Source: DATFVA01 sp963800255 (GTDB lineage: Bacteria > Bacteroidota > Ignavibacteria > Ignavibacteriales > Ignavibacteriaceae). From it: 64,000 nucleotides of DNA. This document shows, piece by piece, positions 35,433 to 45,415 of the stretch (its first letter is position 1; each line of letters opens with the position of its first letter). Made by a program: the position numbers and the translations under genes. The stretch is taken from contig CAWDAK010000024.1 in NCBI GenBank assembly GCA_963800255.1, positions 62,001 to 126,000 on the forward strand, given 5' to 3'. The notes under the pieces are model-generated. The model was given only the letters and a program-made list of their open reading frames with translations. It was not told where the DNA came from and did not search any database.

Positions 35433-36761
35433 ATGAAAACAGAGGAAAAAACAAATCCGGAAATGAACCTGGTTGATGATACCAAATATTCAATGGATAC
35501 TCACCTAATTTACGGAAAGAACTTTACTAAAAAATGGGACTATAAACATCATGTACTGCCGCCGATAACTTCATCAGTAATTTATCGCTTGGATTCAGTG
35601 GAAAGAGGTGCCTCGGGATTCCAGGAATTCGCAAATTCACCTGTAACGGGTGAAGATCCGATGCCTATATATATTTATGACAGACTTGGCGAACCTAATA
35701 AGGATATCCTTGAAGAGAATCTTGCATACGCTGAAAGAGGGGAAATGGCTGTTACTTTTTCAACCGGGATGGGAGCAATCTCAGGCATCATAGGGATGCT
35801 TACAAAGTCGGGAGATGAGATTATCTCCCATATGACATTATATGGTTGTACCTACTCACTCTTTACAAACTGGCTGCCAAGGTACAATATAAAAACCGTC
35901 CTTGCTGATCTTACAATCTCGGAGAACCTCCTTAAACATGTAACACCCCAGACCAGGGTGGTATACCTTGAATCGCCGGCTAATCCCAATATGGATATTA
36001 TTGATATCGCTGAGTTAAGAGGCTTGGTTGACGTTATCAATGAGAAAAGAGATGAGGCCGAAAGAATAAAGATAGTGGTTGATAATACTTTTGCAACTCC
36101 CTTCTGTCAGAGGCCGATCGAACTGGGTGCAAACTTCTCGGTTAATTCCTTAACAAAAGGGCTGGGAGGATTCGGGACTGATATGGGCGGAGTTGTGGTA
36201 GGTAAAAACAAGTACAAAGATATGCTTCTGCTTTACCGCAAAGATTTCGGAGCAGTACTTAATAATAAAACCGCGTGGACCATAACAACCTATGGACTCC
36301 CCACACTTCCTGTAAGAATAAGGCAGCAGATGAAGTCCGCCGGCAGGGTTGCTGAATACCTGAATGCACATCCAAAAGTTGCTTTTGTTAATTACCCGGG
36401 ACTTCCTGGTTATAAGTATTATGAAAGAGCTAAAAAGCAAATGAAGGATTTCGACGGCAATTTTACACCTGGCAGCCTTATTTATTTCGTCCTTAAAGGT
36501 GCTAACCCGAGCGAGAGTAAGGAAAACGGCAGAAGGTTTATGAATTATGCTGCTGAACATGCTTATACTATGACTCTTGCTGTAAGCCTGGGCCATACCA
36601 GGACGCTCATTGAACATCCTGCCTCTATGACACACTCAATGATTACTCCTGAGAAACTTCTTGAATATGGAATAGATCCGGGCGGGATCAGGATAGCATT
36701 CGGACTGGAGAATACTAACGATATACTTATGGATCTGGATGAGTGTCTGAGTAAAGTTTAA
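35433..36761 (+). CDS. Second transsulfuration-type PLP enzyme (methionine gamma-lyase-like)
   Basis: At 442 residues this is longer than the neighbouring family member. It shows FSTGMGAISGIIGML, ESPANPNMDIIDIAEL, VDNTFATPFCQRP, and a PLP lysine in NSLTKGLGGFGTDMGG, where the usual HS-TK is NSLTK. SLGHTRTLIEHPASMTHS closes the active site. The long insertion DSVERGASGFQEFANSP and the family resemblance suggest methionine gamma-lyase or an O-acetylhomoserine-using enzyme. The ATG at 35433 has GGGGAG upstream; the frame is open further upstream but that part is not protein-like. Confidence 0.78.
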   Translation: MKTEEKTNPEMNLVDDTKYSMDTHLIYGKNFTKKWDYKHHVLPPITSSVIYRLDSVERGASGFQEFANSPVTGEDPMPIYIYDRLGEPNKDILEENLAYAERGEMAVTFSTGMGAISGIIGMLTKSGDEIISHMTLYGCTYSLFTNWLPRYNIKTVLADLTISENLLKHVTPQTRVVYLESPANPNMDIIDIAELRGLVDVINEKRDEAERIKIVVDNTFATPFCQRPIELGANFSVNSLTKGLGGFGTDMGGVVVGKNKYKDMLLLYRKDFGAVLNNKTAWTITTYGLPTLPVRIRQQMKSAGRVAEYLNAHPKVAFVNYPGLPGYKYYERAKKQMKDFDGNFTPGSLIYFVLKGANPSESKENGRRFMNYAAEHAYTMTLAVSLGHTRTLIEHPASMTHSMITPEKLLEYGIDPGGIRIAFGLENTNDILMDLDECLSKV

Positions 36762-36790
36762 TTTAGATCATTTAAGCATTTTTTTGTTAG

Positions 36791-36832
36791 AGGTCACTCA
36801 AAGTAATTTTATTTGAGTGACCTTTTTATTTA
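36791..36832 (+). terminator. Strong rho-independent terminator
   Basis: AGGTCACTCAAA (36791-36802) pairs perfectly with TTTGAGTGACCT (36812-36823) across a 9-base loop, followed by a T-rich tract. It ends the transsulfuration region. Confidence 0.9.
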
Positions 36833-36871
36833 TTTTAGAGTCTATATTAAATCTTTATGCAGGAAAAACTT

Positions 36872-37702
36872 ATGAACATGAAAGTTCTGTTTATATTAAC
36901 AATAATGTTTATGCTTTCAACCGCTGTTAAAGCTCAGGATGAATCAGATTCTGTAGAAGTCTATCTGATAGATTCGTTTATTACACCTGAAGTACCTCAT
37001 ACATTTATGCTTTCATTCTTTACCAGCGCTCCTGCTAAATCAAAGGTTATTATTGAGAACAGTTATTCATATGAAGTTTCTCCGGAACTTACCGAAAGTC
37101 ACAAAATAAATATCGACATTTCAGATCTTCACTTTAAGGAAAAGAACGTTCCCTTTATCATCCAGGTTGAAGATTCTGCCGGACACCAATTCACAAGCGA
37201 AAAATATGAATTTGAACTCCCTGAAGAAACGAAGGTTGAAGGTGGCTCTAATTTTCTGCTTCTGTGTGTATTCGGTGCGGCAGTATTCGGACTTCCTTCA
37301 CCGGTATATGTGAAAGAAAAGGGTGACGACTATTTTAGTCTGACCAAGGAAATCCCGCTTGTTTCTATCAGGGGTGCAGGCTACAGGTATCCCGTAGGCT
37401 ATTTTTCAGTTGAATATTCGCACATTTTTGATGCACCTGTAAAGAACTTTGTTAGGGTGGGGTATAAACATTTTATTGAAATTCCCGGCATAGAATATAT
37501 ATCTCCGGGAATAAACGGTTTCACCAACTTTAACGGGTTTAACGGAATTTCTCCTGAACTTTCTGTAGGTCTGTTCAGAATTATCAATACTTTTACCGTA
37601 TATGCAAGGTACAGATTTAATGCAAAACCTGGTGAAAAGGGAAGCGAGTTCCATGAATTTTCGATAGGACTTTATTCCAGCTTCTTCTCATTGTATTTGT
37701 AG
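36872..37702 (+). CDS. Secreted protein of unknown function
   Basis: The protein has about 276 residues from the ATG at 36872, which has an AGGAAA ribosome site; an in-frame ATG at 36857 is possible. It begins with a signal peptide ending TAVKAQ, then a short domain with ESHLKINIDIS-like alternating strands up to about residue 125. A C-terminal half with many aromatic strands (RYPVGYFSVEYSHIF, FVRVGYKHFIEI) looks like a beta-barrel. No known family is recognised. It stands between a strong terminator and a TonB receptor. Confidence 0.5.
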   Translation: MNMKVLFILTIMFMLSTAVKAQDESDSVEVYLIDSFITPEVPHTFMLSFFTSAPAKSKVIIENSYSYEVSPELTESHKINIDISDLHFKEKNVPFIIQVEDSAGHQFTSEKYEFELPEETKVEGGSNFLLLCVFGAAVFGLPSPVYVKEKGDDYFSLTKEIPLVSIRGAGYRYPVGYFSVEYSHIFDAPVKNFVRVGYKHFIEIPGIEYISPGINGFTNFNGFNGISPELSVGLFRIINTFTVYARYRFNAKPGEKGSEFHEFSIGLYSSFFSLYL

Positions 37703-37754
37703 AGAATATCTGATTTATCTTCTAAAAACTGCCCTTCTATTCGCTTATAATATG

Positions 37755-37773
37755 TTTAGATTTACTATCTAAA
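37755..37773. promoter_or_regulatory. 19-bp palindrome over a possible -7 box before the TonB receptor
   Basis: TTTAGAT (37755-37761) and ATCTAAA (37767-37773) are perfect inverted repeats around TTACT. A TATGTTTA (37751-37758) overlaps the left arm. The -33 element is not clear. Confidence 0.35.
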
Positions 37774-37827
37774 TCCGGAACGATATTATAATCCTGAATG
37801 TTTTAGTAGAAAACCTTATCATTTTTA

Positions 37828-40350
37828 ATGAAATATTTTTTAATCATATTTATACTCCTATCTTCCCTTGCATCAGCACAGACCGGCAGTGTTTCAGGAA
37901 AAGTTACTGACGGCAACGGTCCTGTGCCCTCAGTGAATATTATAGTGCTGAATACAGGTTATGGAACGATAACTGATAAGGGTGGGGAATACTCGCTTAA
38001 AGGAATCCCCCGTGGTGAACAGACAATTAAATTCAGTTCAGTTGGTTATAAAACTGAAGAGAGAGCTGTAACTATTATCCCCGCGAAAACTATAGTTATT
38101 GATATTACCCTTAAGGAGACTGTTATAGAAGTAGGAGAAGTTAATGTTACAGGAATGAAAAGACAGGAACAGAGGGATACGAGAACCAGCCTCATTGACC
38201 TGAGTCCGAGAAGTGCTAAAATACTCCCCGGTGCGGGAGAGGACGTTATGAGGACCCTGCAATCTCTTCCTGGTGTTCTCGCACCGAATGACTTTTCTTC
38301 ACAACTTATTGTAAGGGGAAGCGGTCCTGACCAGAATCTGATTATAATGGATGATGTTGAGATTTTTAATCCATACAGGCTTTATGGCGTGATAAGCATG
38401 TTTAATCCCGACGCTGTGGATAATGTAAACCTGATAACAGGCGGGTTTCCTGCCCGCTACGGTGACAGGCTTTCGGCCGTACTTGATGTAACCAACAAGG
38501 AAGGGAATGATAACAAAAGTCTTTCGGGAAGTCTTAATGCATCCATTATTGATGCGAACCTGGTTCTTGAAGGCAAAAATCCGTTCAGCCTTAAAGGAAG
38601 CTGGATGTTAAATTCCCGGAGGACGTATTACGATCTTATCATCGAACCATTTGTGAAGAATGCAGGACTGGTTGATCAGAACGTAAGTTTCCCTAACTTT
38701 TATGACTTCCAGACCAAAATTGCTATTGGTCCCTACAACGGAAATAAATTCTTAATAAACGGGATTTATTCACGCGATGGTGTAGATATTGTGAGTGCTA
38801 AAAAAAGAAAGACCGCTGATAGTATAGGGGTTTCAAATATAACCCTGAATAACGTTGCAAGTATTGCCTGGCATTATTCCCCCGGTACCAGGTTCCTGAA
38901 TAAAGTCGTAGGTTCCTACTACACAAACAATGGTGCAGCCGACTTTAACTCAGAGGTTCTCGATCCTTCTCTTAACAGGGAGAAGTTCAAGGATGTTATC
39001 CCTGATACTCTCGCACCCTATCTCCTATATTTTAAGTTCAATTCCGACTTCACATTCCAAAAATATTCACTGGATGATTTTACAACATATTTATGGGGAG
39101 ATAATATATTTGAAGCAGGAGCAGGAGTTGATTTCCTAAGAACAATTATAGATTTCAGGTTTGATATCGATCCTGAACTAAAAGCTTTTTTCTCTTCCAA
39201 CCCACAATTCCGGGCAGTATTGAACGACCTGAACGACACCAGGGATGATAAAAGATATCACGCTTTCGTACAAAATAATTTTTCAATCAATAAAAAATTC
39301 TACTTCCAGCCGGGTCTACGCTTTGATTACTATGATATTCTTCAAAAGGCTTACTTCGCACCCAGAGTTTCAATGTCATACGCAATTGATGATCTGACAA
39401 CACTTAGAGCTGTATGGGGCATATATTATCAATCACCCGGCTATGAAAAGCTGAGAGATGAAAATGTTTTATATGACCTTAGTAACATATATGCAAGGAA
39501 TTTGGAAGCAGAACAGGCTATCCATTATGTTATGGGAATCGAACGATGGCTTAATTCTGAATGGAGCATAAAGCTTGAAGGTTACTATAAAAATTTCAAT
39601 AACCTGATTGTACAAAAGGTTGTTCCGGGTTTACGCTATGTTACAACTCCGATCGCCGGCAAAGATCAGCGTTACCCCGAAGGATGGACGCAGCCTGTGG
39701 CCGTACCGGGAGATTCGCTCACACAGATTCCGGTTAATAATGCCGTCGGAAATGCATATGGCGCTGAGATTTTCCTCGCAAAAAAGAATCGCGGACCGGA
39801 TGATAAATTCTCAGGCTGGATAAGCTATTCATATTCTTTTGCGGAGAGGAATGAAGACGGTGATATCCGTCCTTTTCGCTTCGACCAGCGGCATACTGTG
39901 AATATAGTTCTTAACTACCAGCTTACAGATTGGCTTGATGCGGGTATAAGATGGCAGTATGGTTCAGGTTTCCCTGTTACTCTACCGTCAGGTATAAAAC
40001 CGCGAATTGTACTTTCAGATGAGAATGGTGACGGAATTCCTGAAACTCCCATGGTTGCTGTAAGGTCATCCTATCTCGGAGGGAACGGTGAGGTTATATA
40101 TGATGTTGATTATAACAATCAACGCTTGAATTCAAGGAAACCTCCTTACCACAGACTGGATGTACGGTTTACAGCTGTTACGAATTTTTGGAGTCTTGAC
40201 TGGGCATTCTACCTGGATGTAATAAATGCGTATAATCGTTCTAACATTATCGGCTACGACTATTATATTAACAGCGATCTGACGCTCGGCCGTGAGAAAC
40301 GCACAATGTTTCCCATAATCCCTACACTGGGTTTTAGTGTAAAATTTTGA
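37828..40350 (+). CDS. TonB-dependent receptor with carboxypeptidase-regulatory-like N-terminal domain
   Basis: This 840-residue outer-membrane receptor has a signal peptide (1-17, ending SASA), a CarboxypepD_reg-like domain (20-95, SVSGKVTDGNGPVPSVNI, GYGTITDKGGEYSLKGIP) and a plug domain with LQSLPGVLAPNDFSSQLIVRG and DDVEIFNPYRLYG. A barrel of about 600 residues ends in TLGFSVKF. Substrate is unknown; no SusD-like gene is adjacent. It ends 14 bp before xseA and may be the first gene of that operon. Confidence 0.88.
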   Translation: MKYFLIIFILLSSLASAQTGSVSGKVTDGNGPVPSVNIIVLNTGYGTITDKGGEYSLKGIPRGEQTIKFSSVGYKTEERAVTIIPAKTIVIDITLKETVIEVGEVNVTGMKRQEQRDTRTSLIDLSPRSAKILPGAGEDVMRTLQSLPGVLAPNDFSSQLIVRGSGPDQNLIIMDDVEIFNPYRLYGVISMFNPDAVDNVNLITGGFPARYGDRLSAVLDVTNKEGNDNKSLSGSLNASIIDANLVLEGKNPFSLKGSWMLNSRRTYYDLIIEPFVKNAGLVDQNVSFPNFYDFQTKIAIGPYNGNKFLINGIYSRDGVDIVSAKKRKTADSIGVSNITLNNVASIAWHYSPGTRFLNKVVGSYYTNNGAADFNSEVLDPSLNREKFKDVIPDTLAPYLLYFKFNSDFTFQKYSLDDFTTYLWGDNIFEAGAGVDFLRTIIDFRFDIDPELKAFFSSNPQFRAVLNDLNDTRDDKRYHAFVQNNFSINKKFYFQPGLRFDYYDILQKAYFAPRVSMSYAIDDLTTLRAVWGIYYQSPGYEKLRDENVLYDLSNIYARNLEAEQAIHYVMGIERWLNSEWSIKLEGYYKNFNNLIVQKVVPGLRYVTTPIAGKDQRYPEGWTQPVAVPGDSLTQIPVNNAVGNAYGAEIFLAKKNRGPDDKFSGWISYSYSFAERNEDGDIRPFRFDQRHTVNIVLNYQLTDWLDAGIRWQYGSGFPVTLPSGIKPRIVLSDENGDGIPETPMVAVRSSYLGGNGEVIYDVDYNNQRLNSRKPPYHRLDVRFTAVTNFWSLDWAFYLDVINAYNRSNIIGYDYYINSDLTLGREKRTMFPIIPTLGFSVKF

Positions 40351-40364
40351 TAATTTAATTTTTT

Positions 40365-41558
40365 ATGATAAAAGCAAAACTTCTTACAGTTTCCGAAATA
40401 ACGAAGCAGATAAAACTAAGTCTTGAAGAAGAATTTTCCCAAGTTTCTGTTATCGGTGAAATATCCAATTTCAAGGCACATAATTCCGGACACTGGTATT
40501 TCAACCTAAAAGATTCTGATTCCCTCATTTGCTGTACAATGTGGAGAGGATATAATAGTTACGTTTTCTTCACTCCTCAGGATGGGATGAAAGTAGTAGT
40601 GAACGGCAAACTTTCAGTATATCCGCCAAGAGGGACATACCAGGTTGATGTGCGGTCAATGAAGCCGGCAGGAGTCGGTGAACTTCAGGCTGCATTTGAG
40701 ATGCTTAAGCAGAAACTGAGTGAAGAAGGATTATTTGAAGCCTCTCATAAGAAATCTGTCCCTGTTTTCCCGGCAAAAATAGGCATTGTTACCGCAATAG
40801 ACGGAGCGGCATTCAAAGATATGATAAGTGTGGCAGAAAGACGGTATCCACTTGCTGAACTTGTCATTTGTCCTGCCAGGGTACAAGGGAATGGTGCAAC
40901 TGAATCAATAATTGAAGGCTTAAAGCAGCTGAACATGCAGGAGGATATAGAAGTAATAATTATAGCCAGGGGCGGGGGATCAATTGAAGATCTCTGGGCT
41001 TTCAATGAAGAGGAAGTAGCACGGGCTATCTACGATTCGCGGATTCCGGTAATCAGTGGAGTAGGACATGAGATAGATTTTACTATAGCTGATTTTGTTG
41101 CTGATTTAAGAGCACCTACACCTTCAGCAGCGATGGAATTAGCTACTCCTGATCAGAATGAAATTTTTGCCTTTATAAACGATTTTTCCTATAATTCTAC
41201 ATTAAAAATAAATGAATTATGCCGCAAAGGGAGAAAAAGGCTCGGTTCAGTTCTCGGTACATACGGGTTCAGGGTTCCCTTGGATATTGTTAGGAATAAA
41301 TCGCAGTTTGTTGATAACCTGCTTTATAAAGTGCTTCAATCAACCGATCACAGAATATTATTACACAGCAATAAAGTTTCACTTCTTACTAAAATTATTG
41401 AATCAAATAATGTTCAGCGAACACTCGAAAGAGGGTTTGCACTTGTGAGACAGGATACCAAATATATAAAGAGAAGTGCAGAATTTATCTCAAATGAGGA
41501 AACAGAGCTGATATTTGCTGACGGAAGTATTAAGATCAACAGGGAAAACAATGAGTAA
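40365..41558 (+). CDS. xseA: Exodeoxyribonuclease VII large subunit
   Basis: The large, catalytic subunit degrades single-stranded DNA. The 397-residue protein has the OB-fold start VSEITKQIKLSLEEEF and VIGEISNFKAHNSGHWYFNLKD, the catalytic core with IGIVTAIDGAAFKDM, the motif IARGGGSIEDLWAFNEEEVA, and GVGHEIDFTIADFVADLRAPTPSAAMELA. It overlaps xseB by 8 bp. The C-terminal region is somewhat shorter than in the E. coli protein, which is common in this group. Confidence 0.95.
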   Translation: MIKAKLLTVSEITKQIKLSLEEEFSQVSVIGEISNFKAHNSGHWYFNLKDSDSLICCTMWRGYNSYVFFTPQDGMKVVVNGKLSVYPPRGTYQVDVRSMKPAGVGELQAAFEMLKQKLSEEGLFEASHKKSVPVFPAKIGIVTAIDGAAFKDMISVAERRYPLAELVICPARVQGNGATESIIEGLKQLNMQEDIEVIIIARGGGSIEDLWAFNEEEVARAIYDSRIPVISGVGHEIDFTIADFVADLRAPTPSAAMELATPDQNEIFAFINDFSYNSTLKINELCRKGRKRLGSVLGTYGFRVPLDIVRNKSQFVDNLLYKVLQSTDHRILLHSNKVSLLTKIIESNNVQRTLERGFALVRQDTKYIKRSAEFISNEETELIFADGSIKINRENNE

Positions 41559-41784
41559 AAAACCAAATAATAAGAGTTTTGAAAAAGATCTGAAAAGACT
41601 TGAGGAGATTTCTGTTCTCCTTGAAAAAGATGCTGTTGACCTTGAAGAAGCACTCAACCTTTACGAAGAAGGAATAGAGCTTTCACGAAGCTGTATTTCT
41701 TCATTAAAAAAAGCAGAGCTTAGAATTACAGAACTGAAGAAAAGGCTTGATGAATTGAATTATGACGAGGAGAGTGAAGAATAA
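41551..41784 (+). CDS. xseB: Exodeoxyribonuclease VII small subunit
   Basis: This 77-residue protein has the small-subunit pattern SFEKDLKRLEEISVLLEK and LEEALNLYEEGIEL, two helices that bind XseA. The ATG at 41551 lies inside the last codons of xseA and has AGGGA just before it; a longer start at 41515 would fall deep in xseA and is unlikely. It is followed closely by dxs. Confidence 0.93.
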   Translation: MSKKPNNKSFEKDLKRLEEISVLLEKDAVDLEEALNLYEEGIELSRSCISSLKKAELRITELKKRLDELNYDEESEE

Positions 41785-41787
41785 AGT

Positions 41788-43722
41788 ATGGAGAATAAGA
41801 ATATGTCTGATGAGGTGAAGTACCCGGTTCTTTCTAAAGTGAACGTTCCCTCTGATATCCGGAGCCTGGGTCCCCAGGAACTTAAAACTTTGTGCAGGGA
41901 TATCCGCGAGTACCTTATAGATACTATTTCTGAGGTTGGAGGCCATTTCGGAGGCGGGCTCGGAACAGTAGAACTTGCTGTTGCCGTACATAAAGTTTTT
42001 AATACTCCACACGATCTGGTTGTATGGGATACCGGGCACCAGGCTTATCCCCACAAAATACTTACCGGGAGAAAAGACCAACTTCATACTATCAGGCAGC
42101 TGCACGGCATAAGCGGCTTTCTAAAGAGAACTGAAAGCGAATATGATACTTTCGGTGCAGGCCATGCAACTACCTCCGTTTCTGCAGCGCTGGGTATGGC
42201 GGTTGCAAGAGATCTTAAGAAAGAGGAAAAGAAGGTTGTAGCTATTATCGGAGATGGTGCGATGACAGGGGGTATGGCTTATGAGGCTATGAATAATTCA
42301 GGAGTTAATAAGTCGGATCTGATTGTTGTCTTTAATGACAACCGTATGTCAATTGCTCCTAATGTCTGGCAGGTCTCCAATTACTTTACTGAAATGATTG
42401 CTCATCCGGATTATAATAAATTTAAGGGACAAATCTGGGAGCTTACAGGAAAACTGGATCAGTTTGGAGACCGTTTAAGAAAGATTGCCGTTCGCCTTGA
42501 AAACGGAATTAAAGCTGTGATTACACCGGGGATGCTGTTTGAAGCTCTGGGCTTCAGGTATTTTGGACCTATTAACGGTCATAACCTTCACCAGCTCATA
42601 AGAATTTTTGAGCAGGTTAAAGACCTCAAAGGACCCATACTTGTGCATGCAATGACACAGAAAGGGAAGGGCTATAAGCCCGCCGAAGGGGATGAACAGA
42701 GACTTCATGCTTCTACTCCTTTCGATAAGCTGACCGGAAAAGCATATAAGAAAAGCAGCAGCGCACCTTCTTATACCTCTATTTTCGGAAATGCCCTGGC
42801 TGAGATTGTAAAAGAAAATAAGAATGTTGTTGGTATTACCGCTGCTATGCCTGACGGGACAGGGTTGGATATCCTGCAGAAGGAATTCCCCGAAAATTAT
42901 TTTGATGTCGGTATAGCTGAAGAACACGCTATTACATTCGCTGCTGGAATGGCAACTCAGGGGATTATACCCGTGGTAACTGTTTACTCAACATTCCTCC
43001 AGAGAGGGTTTGATCAGATTGTCCATGATGTCGGAATTCAAAAACTCCATGTTGTATTTGCGATGGACAGAGCGGGGCTTGTAGGAGCTGACGGACCAAC
43101 TCATCATGGCGCCTTTGATCTTACTTATTTTAGACTTATTCCGGGTATGGTTATTATGGCTCCTAAGGATGAGTCAGAACTTAGAGATATGCTCTTTACA
43201 GCCGTAAATTATAAAGGGGGACCAATTGCGCTAAGGTACCCAAGAGGATCGGCACTTGGGGTAGCACTTAAAGAAGGCTTTGAAGCAATTGAAATAGGCA
43301 AAGCGGAAAAACTCAGGGAAGGGGATGATGTGGCTCTACTGGCAGTGGGCTCAATGGTTGAATATGCACTTAAAGCCGCTGAGAAACTAGCTGCTGATGG
43401 AATCGTTTGTGAAGTTATTAATATGAGGTTTATAAAACCATTAGATGGTGAAATGCTGGATTACATTGCCGGTAAACATCCTAAGATTGTAACTCTGGAG
43501 GAGAATACTCTTATAGGAGGTTTCGGAAGTGCTGTACTGGAGTATTTTAACAGTAACAATTATAAAAATGATATTCTCAGAATGGGACTACCAGATAACT
43601 TTGTAGAACATGGGACGCAGAAAGAACTTCATCATATCCTGAAAATAGATCCTGATGGAATTTTTGAAAGGGTTAAATCATTTTGCAGAAACAGAAGCCT
43701 TAACCGGGAGATAACAATTTGA
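41788..43722 (+). CDS. dxs: 1-deoxy-D-xylulose-5-phosphate synthase
   Basis: This thiamine-diphosphate enzyme joins pyruvate and glyceraldehyde-3-phosphate, the first step of the MEP isoprenoid pathway. The 644-residue protein has the opening LKTLCRDIREYLIDTIS and GGHFGGGLGTVELAVAVH, the ThDP site IIGDGAMTGGMAYEAMNN, the DVGIAEEHAITFAAGMA segment with the catalytic glutamate, and GPTHHGAFDLTYFRLIPGM. It is 3 bp after xseB and overlaps the next gene by 4 bp. Confidence 0.97.
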   Translation: MENKNMSDEVKYPVLSKVNVPSDIRSLGPQELKTLCRDIREYLIDTISEVGGHFGGGLGTVELAVAVHKVFNTPHDLVVWDTGHQAYPHKILTGRKDQLHTIRQLHGISGFLKRTESEYDTFGAGHATTSVSAALGMAVARDLKKEEKKVVAIIGDGAMTGGMAYEAMNNSGVNKSDLIVVFNDNRMSIAPNVWQVSNYFTEMIAHPDYNKFKGQIWELTGKLDQFGDRLRKIAVRLENGIKAVITPGMLFEALGFRYFGPINGHNLHQLIRIFEQVKDLKGPILVHAMTQKGKGYKPAEGDEQRLHASTPFDKLTGKAYKKSSSAPSYTSIFGNALAEIVKENKNVVGITAAMPDGTGLDILQKEFPENYFDVGIAEEHAITFAAGMATQGIIPVVTVYSTFLQRGFDQIVHDVGIQKLHVVFAMDRAGLVGADGPTHHGAFDLTYFRLIPGMVIMAPKDESELRDMLFTAVNYKGGPIALRYPRGSALGVALKEGFEAIEIGKAEKLREGDDVALLAVGSMVEYALKAAEKLAADGIVCEVINMRFIKPLDGEMLDYIAGKHPKIVTLEENTLIGGFGSAVLEYFNSNNYKNDILRMGLPDNFVEHGTQKELHHILKIDPDGIFERVKSFCRNRSLNREITI

Positions 43723-44732
43723 ATGGAAAAACAAATGTTGCAATAATAGGGCTCGGAGGGATCGTACAACTTGTTCATCTTCCGAACCTGCTTAAAATGA
43801 ATAATGTTAAGGTTACAGCCGTAGCTGAAATAAATAAAAACAGGCTGAACACAATGGCTGATAAGTTTAATATTGAGGGAAGATATACGGATTATAAGCA
43901 GCTTCTGGCAGAAGCCGAGGCGGATGCTGTAATTATTGCTACTCCGACTCATTTGCACAAGGAAACGGCTGTTGCAGCTCTCAAAGCGAAAAAGGATGTT
44001 CTTGTTGAAAAACCGTTGGCAAGAACCTATGCGGAAGCTAAGCCCATAATTGATGCAGCAAAGAAGTCGAAAAATAAAATTATGGTTGGAATGAACCTGA
44101 GATACAGACCCGATGCCATGATTTTAAGGAGTCTCATAAGTTCCGGGGAGATTGGTGAACCTTTTTATGTTAAATGCGGATGGATAAGAAGACAGAGCAG
44201 CGGGGAAAAATGGTTTACCAAAAAAGAGGAATCAGGAGGAGGGGTAATCATCGATCTGAGCATACTCCTTTTGGATCTTGCTCTATGGCTGCTGGATTAT
44301 CCGCCAGTTACCAGCGTAACTACCCAGAATTTTTCAATGAATACAAAAAATGTAGAAGACAGCTCGATAAGTATGCTTAGGTGTAAGAATAATGCTGTTA
44401 TCAGTATGGAGACGAGCTGGTCGATACCTCTTGAGAAAGACCTGTTTTATTTCAATGTATATGGAACTAAAGGAAATGCTTCCTTGAACCCTTTCAGGAT
44501 AAATAAAAAAATTGACGAACAATTTATGGACCTTACGCCTGCACAAACTGAAAGCGCTGTAACTTTGTTTAAGAAATCCTATCTTAATGAATTAAAAAGT
44601 TTTATTGGTGCCGTTAGAGGACTTAATCCTGTTTTTTCTCCTGCTACTGAAGCCCTCTCCCGGATGAAAGTTATTGATGCAATGTATCAGTCAGCAGAGA
44701 AAAAATCTGAAGTGAACATTAAACAGACATGA
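43719..44732 (+). CDS. Gfo/Idh/MocA family oxidoreductase
   Basis: At 337 residues this is a two-domain sugar dehydrogenase-type protein. It starts at TTG, with the NAD(P) motif VAIIGLGGIVQ, then the conserved EKPLARTYAEA with its lysine and a C-terminal sheet with RKKEESGGGVIIDLSILLLD-like features (GGGVIIDLSI). The substrate cannot be told. It overlaps dxs by 4 bp and the response regulator by 4 bp, so it belongs to the same transcript. Confidence 0.85.
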   Translation: MNGKTNVAIIGLGGIVQLVHLPNLLKMNNVKVTAVAEINKNRLNTMADKFNIEGRYTDYKQLLAEAEADAVIIATPTHLHKETAVAALKAKKDVLVEKPLARTYAEAKPIIDAAKKSKNKIMVGMNLRYRPDAMILRSLISSGEIGEPFYVKCGWIRRQSSGEKWFTKKEESGGGVIIDLSILLLDLALWLLDYPPVTSVTTQNFSMNTKNVEDSSISMLRCKNNAVISMETSWSIPLEKDLFYFNVYGTKGNASLNPFRINKKIDEQFMDLTPAQTESAVTLFKKSYLNELKSFIGAVRGLNPVFSPATEALSRMKVIDAMYQSAEKKSEVNIKQT

Positions 44733-45415
44733 AACCAAAGATACTGTTAGTTGATGATGAAAAAGACATTGTCGAATTCCTGGAATATAATTTAAACCAG
44801 GAGGGGTTTGATGTAATAACCGCTTATGACGGCAGTGAGGCGCTTCAGAAAGTTTCTGAAAAACCCGACCTGATTATTCTCGACATAATGATGCCTAACG
44901 TAGATGGCTATGAGGTATGCAGACGTATAAGGGAAAACAAGGACTACGCAGAAATTCCTGTTATTTTCCTGACAGCAAAAGGCGCTGAGGCAGATGAAAT
45001 CAGGGGATTGGAACTTGGAGCTAGTGACTTCATTAAAAAACCTATCTCACCTGCGAAGCTTGTTGCAAGGGTTAATTCAAATCTCAGAAAAAATCCTAAA
45101 GAGGAAAAAAGTCAACCGGTAACGATAGAAGCCGGACCCTTGAATATTAACCGTGATCGCTATGTAGTTAAGCTTGACGGCGATGAATTAATCTTTCCAA
45201 GGAAAGAGTTTGAACTTTTGTATTTCCTTGCTAATAATCCAGGGAAGGTATTCAGCCGGGATGCACTGTTAAAAACTGTTTGGGGAATAGATGTTTATGT
45301 TGTAGATAGAACTGTGGATGTGCATATAAGAAAAATACGAGAGAAACTGGACAAATATTCTGACCTTATTGAAACCATTAAAGGTGTAGGGTATAGATTT
45401 AAAAGTGTGGAATGA
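44729..45415 (+). CDS. phoB: OmpR/PhoB-family response regulator
   Basis: The 228-residue regulator has a receiver domain with D9, D10, phospho-acceptor D52 (LIILDIMMP) and K104 (FIKKP), and a winged-helix DNA-binding domain with FPRKEFELLYFLANNPGKVF and VDVHIRKIREKL. The adjacent PhoR-like kinase makes it a PhoB/PhoR-type pair. No pst genes are near, so a phosphate role is by family resemblance only. It overlaps the kinase gene by 11 bp. Confidence 0.85.
   Translation: MKPKILLVDDEKDIVEFLEYNLNQEGFDVITAYDGSEALQKVSEKPDLIILDIMMPNVDGYEVCRRIRENKDYAEIPVIFLTAKGAEADEIRGLELGASDFIKKPISPAKLVARVNSNLRKNPKEEKSQPVTIEAGPLNINRDRYVVKLDGDELIFPRKEFELLYFLANNPGKVFSRDALLKTVWGIDVYVVDRTVDVHIRKIREKLDKYSDLIETIKGVGYRFKSVE

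Noticed and set aside
42475..42927. Long minus-strand open frame inside dxs
   Set aside because: It lies antisense to a clearly coding, full-length dxs and has no domain, ribosome site or sensible composition.
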